Shown here piece by piece: positions 24,423 to 31,887 of a stretch of 33,489 bases of DNA. This DNA is from Rhodobiaceae bacterium. Lineage in GTDB: Bacteria > Pseudomonadota > Alphaproteobacteria > Rhizobiales > JANQQB01. Both the position numbers and the translations under genes were made by a program. The stretch spans positions 1 through 33,489 of the forward strand of contig JANQQB010000442.1 in assembly GCA_028285165.1 (NCBI GenBank). The letters are read 5' to 3'. Position 1 is the first letter of the stretch. Each line of letters starts with the position of its first letter. The notes beneath the pieces were generated by a model that saw only the letters and a list, made by a program, of their open reading frames with translations, made no database searches and was not told the origin of the DNA.

Positions 24423-27035
24423 ATGGAAAGTGGAATCTTCAAATATATTTGGAAGCATTCTTTGCCGCAACAAGCATTTGTCTTGTTTGTGACGGTGCTT
24501 TCTTTTCCAATTCTCTTCCTGACGCTCGAGCTGCCAAAACAGATTATCAACGACGCAATCGAGGGAGACAATTTCCCAAGAGAAATAGTCAATTTTGAAT
24601 TTTCGCAGATCGAATATTTGTTTTTGTTGTGCTTTTTATTTCTTGGCACTGTGATTGTTCACAATGCTTTTAAATTTTTTATCAATGTATACAAAGGCCT
24701 CGTCGGCGAGCGGATGCTGCGAAGGCTGCGGTACGACCTGTATTTCCGGTTAATCCGGTTCCGCCCGCCGCAATTCCGCAAGATGAGTTCCGGCGAAATC
24801 ATTCCGATGATCACCGCTGAAGTGGAAGCGCTCGGCGGGTTCATCGGCGAGGCATTTGCCACTCCGGCATTCCAGGCCGGTAACCTGATCGTCTATTTTT
24901 TCTTCATTGCGCTGCAATCGCCGGTTCTGGGTGTCGCGGCGATATCGCTCTATCCGCTTCAGATGTGGCTGATCCCGAAAATGCAGGCACGGGTCGTGCG
25001 CATGACGCGCAAGCGCATCAAGAATATCCGCCGACTGTCCGACCGGGTCGGCGAGAGCATTGCCGGGGTGTCGGAAATCCATGCCAACGACACCTCCGCC
25101 TGGCATCTTTCGGAAGTCTCCGCCCGGCTCTACGAGAATTTCAAGATTCGCTTCGAGATCTTCATCTGGAAGTACCTGATCAAGTTCACCAACAACATCA
25201 TCAACCAGCTCACGCCGTTCTTTTTCTATGCCTTTGGCGGATATCTGGTCATTCAGGGTGAGATGGTCATCGGCAGCCTGGTTGCGGCGTTGGTGGCCTA
25301 TAAGGATCTCGCCGCGCCGTGGAAGGAATTGCTGGCCTATTACCAGGAGGCGGCGGACGTCCAGGTCAAGTACAAGACGGTGGTTGAGAACTTCGATCCG
25401 CCCGATTTGTATCCGGTCACCCGCTTCACGTCGGACCCGCCGGCCGACACGACCGTCGATGGAAACGTGCGGCTGGAAAACGTGTCGCTCGGCGATGCCG
25501 GTTCCGGCCAGGACCTCCAGGGTGTGTCGTTCGAGGTTGCGGCGGGATCCGGTGTGGCGGTCGTAGGAGGCGATTCAAGTGGGCGGACCGAGGCGCTTCA
25601 GGTTATGGCCGGCCTGTTGAGTCCGCAGACCGGACGGGCCTATCTGGGCGAGGCGAGCATTGAAGACCTGCCGGAATCCGTGCTTGGCCGCAAGGTGGCC
25701 TACCTGTCGTCGGGCCTGCACGTCTTCACGGGGACGATCCGAACAAATCTGTTCTACGGCCTGCGCCACAAGCCGATGGCAAAGGAAAAGTCCGATCCGG
25801 AGTGGGAAAAGGCGCTTAAGGAGGCGAAGCTGACAGCGAACTCGCTCTACGATTTCGACGCGGAATGGAACGATCCGAGCCAATCCGGTGTCGAAACCCA
25901 GGAGGAACTCGACGTCAAGGCGGTGCTCTACCTCTACAAGGTCGGCTTTGGGCCGGATCTTTACCGCATGGGCATGCAGGCGAACATCGATCCCGGTGAA
26001 CAGCCGGAACTGGCCGCCCAGATTCTGCAGGCGCGCTGGACGGTCGCGGAACGCGTCGCCGCCGACCCGACGCTGCAGAACGCAATCGTACTCTGGAACC
26101 CGGACACCTTGAACCACAGCGCCACGCTGGCGGAGAACGTCCTCTTCGCGCTGCCTTCGGACGGCACGATGGACATGGAAGCCCTGTCCACGGACAAGCT
26201 CGTGCTGGCGTTCCTGGAGCGCACCGGATTGAAAAACGATCTGGTGGAAATCGGCCTGGCCATCGCCGAGACCATGGTCGACCTGTTCGCCAATGTGAGT
26301 TCCGACAATGCGCTGTTGTCGGAATACAGCTTCATCCGCCCGGAAGAAATTCCGATCTACGAACGTCGCATTGCCGAGGTCAAAAGTTCCGGTGTGGGGT
26401 CTTTGACGGCGACCGCGGTTTCGGAAGTGATCAGCGTCGCCTTCCAACTGATCCCGGCCCGGCATCGTCTCGGCGTCCTCACCGATGCGCATATCGGGAA
26501 AATCGTCGCGGCGCGCCAGACCTTCAAGGAAATGCTGGCGGAAAAGCAGGATACCAGCTTCGTGCCCTTCGAACGCGATGCCTATATCGCGGCGCAATCG
26601 ATCGGCGACAACCTGATTTTCGGCAAGGTCCGTCTCGACCGGCGCGATGCACGGGCCAAGATCGACCAATTGGTCGGCGATATCGTAGCCGAGCAGAACC
26701 TGCGGGCGCCGATTTCGCTGGCGGGCCTCAGCTACGATGTCGGAATTGCCGGATCCCGGCTTTCCGCCGGCCAGCGTCAGAAGATCGGTATCGTGCGGGC
26801 GCTGATGAAGCAGCCGGCGGTCCTGGTTCTCGACGATGTCGCGACGTATGGCAGTGATGACGACAAGGTAATCCTGGACTTCCTGACGCGAGAATTCGAA
26901 GACATGACACTGGTTTACGGCGCGCCGCGCCTCAATCTTGCGAGCGAGTTCGAACACATCATCTACATGCAGGAGGGGCGCGTTCTGACGACCGGGCCCT
27001 ATCACAAAGTAGCGGAGACCGCCGGTGTCGAGTAA
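24423..27035 (+). CDS. ABC exporter-like protein with degenerate, expanded nucleotide-binding domain
   Basis: An 870-residue protein. Residues 1-340 form a type I exporter membrane domain, with hydrophobic segments near 18-40, 62-84, 143-178 and 250-280. The NBD follows from about 350 but lacks key residues. The Walker A lysine is R388 (GGDSSGRT), the Q-loop glutamine is S430, the catalytic glutamate is D805 (LVLDD) and the switch histidine is P835 (APRL). Signature LSAGQ (780-784) and Walker B D804 remain. Q-loop to signature is 351 residues instead of roughly 60. The extra sequence contains two further Q-loop-like segments (551-576 and 710-734). The typical half-exporter is about 600 residues. 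It probably binds but poorly hydrolyses ATP. Substrate unknown; the divergent glycan operon suggests a glycolipid. The first ~270 bp are AT-rich. Confidence 0.85.
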   Translation: MESGIFKYIWKHSLPQQAFVLFVTVLSFPILFLTLELPKQIINDAIEGDNFPREIVNFEFSQIEYLFLLCFLFLGTVIVHNAFKFFINVYKGLVGERMLRRLRYDLYFRLIRFRPPQFRKMSSGEIIPMITAEVEALGGFIGEAFATPAFQAGNLIVYFFFIALQSPVLGVAAISLYPLQMWLIPKMQARVVRMTRKRIKNIRRLSDRVGESIAGVSEIHANDTSAWHLSEVSARLYENFKIRFEIFIWKYLIKFTNNIINQLTPFFFYAFGGYLVIQGEMVIGSLVAALVAYKDLAAPWKELLAYYQEAADVQVKYKTVVENFDPPDLYPVTRFTSDPPADTTVDGNVRLENVSLGDAGSGQDLQGVSFEVAAGSGVAVVGGDSSGRTEALQVMAGLLSPQTGRAYLGEASIEDLPESVLGRKVAYLSSGLHVFTGTIRTNLFYGLRHKPMAKEKSDPEWEKALKEAKLTANSLYDFDAEWNDPSQSGVETQEELDVKAVLYLYKVGFGPDLYRMGMQANIDPGEQPELAAQILQARWTVAERVAADPTLQNAIVLWNPDTLNHSATLAENVLFALPSDGTMDMEALSTDKLVLAFLERTGLKNDLVEIGLAIAETMVDLFANVSSDNALLSEYSFIRPEEIPIYERRIAEVKSSGVGSLTATAVSEVISVAFQLIPARHRLGVLTDAHIGKIVAARQTFKEMLAEKQDTSFVPFERDAYIAAQSIGDNLIFGKVRLDRRDARAKIDQLVGDIVAEQNLRAPISLAGLSYDVGIAGSRLSAGQRQKIGIVRALMKQPAVLVLDDVATYGSDDDKVILDFLTREFEDMTLVYGAPRLNLASEFEHIIYMQEGRVLTTGPYHKVAETAGVE

Positions 27036-27065
27036 CGCCCGGGTCGACGTGTGGGGAGAGAAAAC

Positions 27066-27518
27066 ATGAGCCTGGACAGTGAAGTCGATGCTCTCAGGAA
27101 AGTCCCGATATTCAAGGGAATAGAACCGGCCAAGCTTCGTCTTCTCGCCTTTATCAGCGAGCGCATGAGTTACCATCCGGGCGAGAATGTCTGCGTTCAG
27201 GGCGAAGCGGGGGATTCCGCCTATGTCATCATGGGGGGCACCGCGGACGTGGTCGTGAGCACACCGCAGGGCGAACGCCCGGTTGCCGAAGTCAAGCAGA
27301 ACGATTTTGTCGGCGAGATCGCGATCCTATGCGATGTGCCCAGAACAGCCACAATCGTGGCAAAGACCGAATTGAATGTGTTGACCATATCGAAGGACAG
27401 TTTCTTGAAAATGCTGCAGGAATTTCCTGAGATGGGTCTTGAGGTCATGCGTGTTCTGGCGCAGCGCCTCGAAAAAACGACGCGCGACCTTGCCGAAGTC
27501 CGGTCCCGCCTGCCATAG
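27066..27518 (+). CDS. Stand-alone cyclic-nucleotide-binding domain protein
   Basis: A 150-residue protein consisting of a single CRP/PKA-type cNMP-binding domain. The phosphate-binding cassette is FVGEIAILCDVPRTAT (81-95 region), with the ribose-binding E84 and phosphate-binding R93 both present, close to the PKA regulatory-subunit pattern. So it should bind cAMP or cGMP. After the domain only a helical tail (MRVLAQRLEKTTRDLAEVRS) remains. No helix-turn-helix is present, so it is not a CRP transcription factor. The ATG at 27066 has ggggagag upstream, while GTG 27051 is less likely. It lies 30 bp after the ABC gene, suggesting it regulates that protein by contact. Confidence 0.92.
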   Translation: MSLDSEVDALRKVPIFKGIEPAKLRLLAFISERMSYHPGENVCVQGEAGDSAYVIMGGTADVVVSTPQGERPVAEVKQNDFVGEIAILCDVPRTATIVAKTELNVLTISKDSFLKMLQEFPEMGLEVMRVLAQRLEKTTRDLAEVRSRLP

Positions 27519-27598
27519 ATCTTCCCGTTCCCCGTCGGGCGAGGCGAACTACCGAATGCCGACCGAAAGTACAAGATCGAAAGACGCTGATTGCGACC

Positions 27599-27624
27599 CG
27601 TACCGCCGAGACAAGGGCGGTGCG
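27599..27624 (+). other. Hairpin in the cNMP-hydrolase gap
   Basis: In the 188-bp gap between the cNMP-binding gene and the hydrolase, CGTACCGCC (27599-27607) pairs with GGCGGTGCG (27616-27624). The stem is nine pairs including one G-T wobble, with an eight-base loop. No T-run follows. It may attenuate or stabilise the mRNA. No other element or small gene is convincing in this gap. Confidence 0.3.
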
Positions 27625-27706
27625 GATGCCGGTGTCTGCCACACGCTGACCCTGGCCGGTTCCGGCAGGTCGCATTCCGGTCTCTTTGGCACAGACAGGC
27701 TGCTCC

Positions 27707-28543
27707 ATGCCGGATAAGGCTCCTTTCAGTATCACGTTCTGGGGCGTGCGCGGCTCCATTCCGACGCCGGGACAGGACACGTTGGTCTATGGCGGCGAAA
27801 CCACCTGTCTGGAGGTCCGGATAGACGATCGGCTGATCATCGTCGATTGCGGATCCGGTGCCCGGGGCCTCGGCAACCATATGCTGGATCGCGGCGACGG
27901 CCATGCCGACGTGCTGTTCACGCACACCCATCTCGACCACATCATCGGATTGCCGTTTTTTGCGCCCGCCTTTGCCGCGGGCATGAAGATCACCTGCCAT
28001 GCCGGCCATCTCGGGGGTGATGGTCATACACTGCGCCGGATCCTGGAACGGGTGATGTCGCCGCCGGTCTTTCCGGTCGCCATCGACGTTTTGAAGGCGT
28101 GCACATTCCGGGCCTTCACCGCAGGCGAAACGTTGCGCGTCGCCGGCGGTGTCGAAGTCGATACGATCGCGCTGAACCATCCCGATGGCGCAACCGGATA
28201 CCGGTTTCGTTCCGACGGCCGGACCTTGTGCATCATCACCGACCACGAGCACGGCAATCCGGAGATCGACGCAGCGGTCATGGAGTTCGTTCGGGATGCC
28301 GACGTGATGGTCTATGACGCCACCTATACGCCGGAAGAATACGAACACGTCGTCGGTTGGGGGCACTCGACCTGGACGGAATGCGTGCGCGTTGCGGGCC
28401 TTGCCAATGTGACGACGCCGGTCCTGTTCCACCATGAGCCCTATCGTACCGACGAGGACCTCGACCGGATCAAGCAGGAGGTCGAGCGCTGCCACAGCGG
28501 CGCGCTGGTCGCCAGACAGGGCATGGTGCTCGAAATCGGCTGA
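27707..28543 (+). CDS. Metallo-beta-lactamase-fold hydrolase, possible cyclic-nucleotide phosphodiesterase
   Basis: A 278-residue MBL-fold enzyme. It opens with ITFWGVRGSIPTPG, typical of the ribonuclease Z/PhnP-like branch. The metal motif HTHLDH is at residues 73-78. Further ligand candidates are H158 (NHPDG), D179 and H180 (TDHEH), and H220 (GWGHSTW). A complete dinuclear site is therefore likely. This branch includes phosphodiesterases, and proximity to a cNMP-binding protein makes cyclic-nucleotide hydrolysis a reasonable but unproven idea. Start: ATG 27707 is taken; TTG 27686 would add seven residues, and neither has a strong ribosome site. It follows the cNMP gene by 188 bp. Confidence 0.85.
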   Translation: MPDKAPFSITFWGVRGSIPTPGQDTLVYGGETTCLEVRIDDRLIIVDCGSGARGLGNHMLDRGDGHADVLFTHTHLDHIIGLPFFAPAFAAGMKITCHAGHLGGDGHTLRRILERVMSPPVFPVAIDVLKACTFRAFTAGETLRVAGGVEVDTIALNHPDGATGYRFRSDGRTLCIITDHEHGNPEIDAAVMEFVRDADVMVYDATYTPEEYEHVVGWGHSTWTECVRVAGLANVTTPVLFHHEPYRTDEDLDRIKQEVERCHSGALVARQGMVLEIG

Positions 28544-28601
28544 GGTGCGGCTCCGTTTAGGGTCGGATCTGGCCCGATAAGACCACCATAAGGAAACACC
28601 C

Positions 28602-29369
28602 ATGAAACTCGATTCTTCGATCAGTGCCGTCGTCACGGGCGGTGCCTCCGGCCTGGGCGCGGCAACTGCCCGCCGCCTTGCTGCGAGCGGCGTCCGGGTG
28701 ACGCTGTTCGACATGAATGCGGAAAGCGGCGAGGCGGTCGCGGCTGAAATCGGCGGCGTGTTCGCGTCGGTCGATGTCACCTCCGACGAAAGTGTTGCCG
28801 CCGGGTTCGAGACTGCCCGCGCAGCCCATGGCGGCGAGCGCATCCTGGTCAATTGCGCCGGCATCGCCCCGGTGGCCAAGACCGTGTCCCGCGGCGCACC
28901 GCATCCTCTCGACATGTTCGAAAGCGTGATCCGGGTCAATCTTATCGGTTCGTTCCGCTGCATCGCCCAGTCGGCAACAGGCATGGCGGCCCTCGACCCG
29001 GTGTCCGCGGACGGCGAACGCGGCGTTGTGATCTCGACCGCGTCGGTCGCCGCGTTCGACGGCCAGATCGGCCAGGTCGCCTATGCGGCCTCGAAAGCCG
29101 GTGTCGCCGGAATGACATTGCCCGTGGCGCGCGATCTGTCCAATCTCGGCATACGCGTGATGACGATTGCTCCGGGCATTTTCGAAACGCCGATGCTCAT
29201 GGGCCTGCCCGATCACGTGCGGGATTCGCTCGGTCAGCAGGTGCCGTTTCCCTCAAGGCTCGGCCGCCCGGAGGAGTTCGCCGATCTGGCAGCCCATATC
29301 TGTGAAAACGACATGCTCAACGGCACGACGATCAGGCTCGACGGCGCCATTCGCATGGCACCACGCTAA
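28602..29369 (+). CDS. SDR oxidoreductase, type-2 3-hydroxyacyl-CoA dehydrogenase-like
   Basis: A 255-residue short-chain dehydrogenase. The NAD site is TGGASGLG near the N-terminus, then NCAGIAP, STASVAAFDGQ with the catalytic serine, and the YAASK active-site Tyr/Lys. The whole pattern, including the GIFETPML and PFPSRLGRPEEFADL stretches, matches the HSD17B10-like family that oxidises 3-hydroxy-2-methylbutyryl-CoA and similar acyl-CoAs, as in isoleucine and branched fatty-acid breakdown. Ribosome site aaggaaa precedes ATG 28602. It lies 58 bp after the MBL gene, but its metabolism relates more to the acyl-CoA dehydrogenase downstream. Its stop overlaps by four bases the stop of the convergent flavoprotein gene. 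Confidence 0.9.
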   Translation: MKLDSSISAVVTGGASGLGAATARRLAASGVRVTLFDMNAESGEAVAAEIGGVFASVDVTSDESVAAGFETARAAHGGERILVNCAGIAPVAKTVSRGAPHPLDMFESVIRVNLIGSFRCIAQSATGMAALDPVSADGERGVVISTASVAAFDGQIGQVAYAASKAGVAGMTLPVARDLSNLGIRVMTIAPGIFETPMLMGLPDHVRDSLGQQVPFPSRLGRPEEFADLAAHICENDMLNGTTIRLDGAIRMAPR

Positions 29370-30589
29370 CGTTTTTTCATCACCGCCATCAGATCGCCGC
29401 CGGCCGCTTCGACACTGGCCGCATCCGGCGGTGTATCGGCGCTGATCAGCCGCCGTGCGCTCATATGATCGCGCGCGCGGTTCACGGTTTCTGCGGCAGC
29501 AAGCCGCGAGCCGTCGAAATGATAGACAGCCAGCGTCCCGGCCGCCTCGTCCTCATAGACCTGATGTGTCTGGCCGGGTTGCGCCAGGCCGGCGATCTGC
29601 AGCTTGCTGTCGAACTGGTCGGACCAGAACCACGGCACGACATCGTAATCGGCCGGCTTGCCCATGACGGCATTGGCGACCAGTTTGGCCTGGTCGACTG
29701 CATTCTGCACCGATTCCAAGCGCACACGATCCGGGTAAAGCGCGTGATCGGCATGGCAACAATCGCCGATGGCAAAGATTGCAGGATCCGCCGTGCGCCC
29801 CGCCCGGTCGACGACAATGCCGCGATCCACCGGCAGGTCCGCGGCTCGGGCGAGCCCGTCGTTCGGCAGCACGCCGATGCCGACCACCGCGAGATCCGCC
29901 GAAATCGTGCCGTGCGGTGTTTCGATGCCGGAAAGCTGCGCGCCGTCTCCGGCGAAGCCCGTGACGCCGCTGGAGAGATGCACCGCACTGCCCCTGGCCC
30001 TGTGCAGCCGAAGGAAAAAGTCAGACACGGCCGGTGAGACCGCGCGCCCCATCAACCGGTCCGCGGCTTCGATGACGGTGACCGACTTGCCGATCTTGGC
30101 AAAGACGGCGGCGATTTCCAGACCGATAAAGCCGCCGCCGATCACAGCGCAGGACGACGCGCCCTCCAGGTCGGCCCGGATGGCGTCGACATCGCCAAGC
30201 GTGCGCAGCGCATGGATGCCCGAAAGGTCCGCGCCGGGAACGTCGAGCAGGCGCGGCCGCGCCCCGGTCGCCAGCACAAGGGCTTCGTAGGGCCGCGTCG
30301 CGCCGGTCGACAGCCGCACGTGCCGTTCCGCCCGATCGATGGCTGTGACCTGCACGCCGGAGACCAGTTCGATGGACTTGGCTGCGTAAAACTCGGCCGG
30401 GCGCAGGTGCAATTGCTCCGTGCTGACCTCGCCCAGGAGATAGCCCTTGGACAGCGGCGGACGCTGATAGGGCAGGGCCTTCTCGTCGCCGATCAGGCAG
30501 ATCGGTCCGTCATGGCCCTGTGCCCTGAGGGCGTCGGCAAGGATGCCGCCGGCATGGCCGGCGCCGACAATCACGATTCCCCCGGGCAT
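29366..30589 (-). CDS. FAD-dependent NAD(P)H-ferredoxin reductase-like protein
   Basis: A 407-residue flavoprotein of the rhodocoxin/putidaredoxin reductase (Fdr/BphA4) family, passing electrons from NAD(P)H to a ferredoxin. The FAD motif GAGHAGG is at the N-terminus. The second dinucleotide motif GGGFIGLEIA is mid-protein, with FAIGDCC toward the C-terminus. The reductase C-terminal domain includes VPWFWSDQFDSKLQIAG. It is complete and ends in MKKR. It lies 47 bp after gcdH on the same strand and may be cotranscribed. No ferredoxin, P450 or dioxygenase partner is in the window, so its acceptor is unknown. Confidence 0.92.
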   Translation of the reverse strand: MPGGIVIVGAGHAGGILADALRAQGHDGPICLIGDEKALPYQRPPLSKGYLLGEVSTEQLHLRPAEFYAAKSIELVSGVQVTAIDRAERHVRLSTGATRPYEALVLATGARPRLLDVPGADLSGIHALRTLGDVDAIRADLEGASSCAVIGGGFIGLEIAAVFAKIGKSVTVIEAADRLMGRAVSPAVSDFFLRLHRARGSAVHLSSGVTGFAGDGAQLSGIETPHGTISADLAVVGIGVLPNDGLARAADLPVDRGIVVDRAGRTADPAIFAIGDCCHADHALYPDRVRLESVQNAVDQAKLVANAVMGKPADYDVVPWFWSDQFDSKLQIAGLAQPGQTHQVYEDEAAGTLAVYHFDGSRLAAAETVNRARDHMSARRLISADTPPDAASVEAAGGDLMAVMKKR

Positions 30590-30636
30590 GGTCGGTTCCG
30601 GTTCCGTTGATGGGTTTTATCCGGTCGGCCGGACGA

Positions 30637-31851
30637 TCAGAAGAACGCCTGCAACCCGGTCTGCGCGCGCCCGAGGATCAGGGCGTGGATGTCGTGCGTG
30701 CCTTCGTAGGTGTTCACGGTTTCCAGGTTCACCATGTGCCGCATGACGTGGAATTCGTCGGCGATGCCATTGCCGCCATGCATGTCACGGGCGAGCCGCG
30801 CGATGTCGAGCGCCTTGCCGCAATTGTTGCGCTTGACGATGGAAATCATCTCGGGTGCCATGCGGCCTTCGTCGAACAGGCGCCCGACGCGCAGCGAGCC
30901 TTGCAGGCCGAGCGTGATTTCGGTTTGCATGTCGGCGAGTTTCTTCTGCACCAATTGCGTGGCTGCGAGCGGGCGGTCGAATTGCTTGCGATCGAGCGTG
31001 TATTGACGGGCGGCATGCCAGCAGAATTCGGCGGCGCCCATGGCACCCCAGGAAATCCCGTAGCGTGCGCGGTTGAGGCAGCCGAAGGGACCCTTGAGGC
31101 CGGCGACGTTGGGCAGGAGATTGTCTTCCGGCACGATCACCCCGTCCATGACGATCTCGCCGGTGATGGAGGCCCGAAGCGACAGTTTGCCTTCGATCTT
31201 CGGTGCCGACAGGCCGGCCATGCCCTTTTCGAGCACGAAGCCGCGGATCTTGTTGTCATGGGCTTCCGACTTTGCCCACACCACGAAGACATCGGCGATC
31301 GGCGAATTGGAGATCCACATCTTGGAGCCGGTCAGGCGGTAGCCGTCGGCAACCTTTTCCGCCCGGGTCTTCATGCCGGCGGGATCGGAACCGGCATCCG
31401 GTTCGGTCAGCCCGAAACAGCCGACCCATTCGCCCGACGCCAGTTTCGGCAGGTATTTCTTGCGCTGGGTTTCGTCGCCATAGGCATAGATCGGATACAT
31501 CACCAGCGAGGACTGCACGCTCATCATCGAGCGATAGCCGGAATCGACCCGTTCGACTTCGCGCGCCACCAGGCCGTAGGACACGTAGTTTGCGCCGACG
31601 CCGCCATACTCTTCCGGTACCGTGACGCCGAGCAGGCCCATTTCGCCCATTTCGTTGAAGATCGCACGGTCGCTGGATTCGTTCCGATAGGCATCGAGCA
31701 CCCGTGGCTGCAGCTTGTCCTGGGCATATTGCCGGGCGGATTCAGCGATCATGCGCTCGTCTTCGCTCAACTGGTCGTTCAGGAGGAAGGGATCGGACCA
31801 GTCGAATCCGGCCGGCTGGGCGGCCTGTGTCTCTTTCGGTGCTAAGCTCAT
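30637..31851 (-). CDS. gcdH: Glutaryl-CoA dehydrogenase
   Basis: A 404-residue acyl-CoA dehydrogenase that oxidises and decarboxylates glutaryl-CoA to crotonyl-CoA, in lysine, hydroxylysine and tryptophan breakdown. Diagnostic stretches are [32 protein letters not shown] and [20 protein letters not shown]. The catalytic base is E383 in [19 protein letters not shown]- and substrate-binding arginines (LNRARYG) are present. Length matches the family. The start is well supported by AAGGAGAG four bases before the ATG. It begins 36 bp after the trpE(G) stop and precedes the flavoprotein gene. Electrons would go to ETF, not to the neighbouring reductase. Confidence 0.95.
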   Translation of the reverse strand: MSLAPKETQAAQPAGFDWSDPFLLNDQLSEDERMIAESARQYAQDKLQPRVLDAYRNESSDRAIFNEMGEMGLLGVTVPEEYGGVGANYVSYGLVAREVERVDSGYRSMMSVQSSLVMYPIYAYGDETQRKKYLPKLASGEWVGCFGLTEPDAGSDPAGMKTRAEKVADGYRLTGSKMWISNSPIADVFVVWAKSEAHDNKIRGFVLEKGMAGLSAPKIEGKLSLRASITGEIVMDGVIVPEDNLLPNVAGLKGPFGCLNRARYGISWGAMGAAEFCWHAARQYTLDRKQFDRPLAATQLVQKKLADMQTEITLGLQGSLRVGRLFDEGRMAPEMISIVKRNNCGKALDIARLARDMHGGNGIADEFHVMRHMVNLETVNTYEGTHDIHALILGRAQTGLQAFF

Positions 31852-31887
31852 CGGGCTCTCCTTGATCGGCGCCTTTTGGCGGCGGGG

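Noticed and set aside
27599-27624. Intrinsic terminator between cNMP and MBL genes
   Set aside because: A good stem exists but no T-run follows on either strand, so I list it only as a hairpin.
30607-31845. 412-codon plus-strand frame
   Set aside because: Antisense to gcdH, which is unmistakable on the minus strand with a strong ribosome site.
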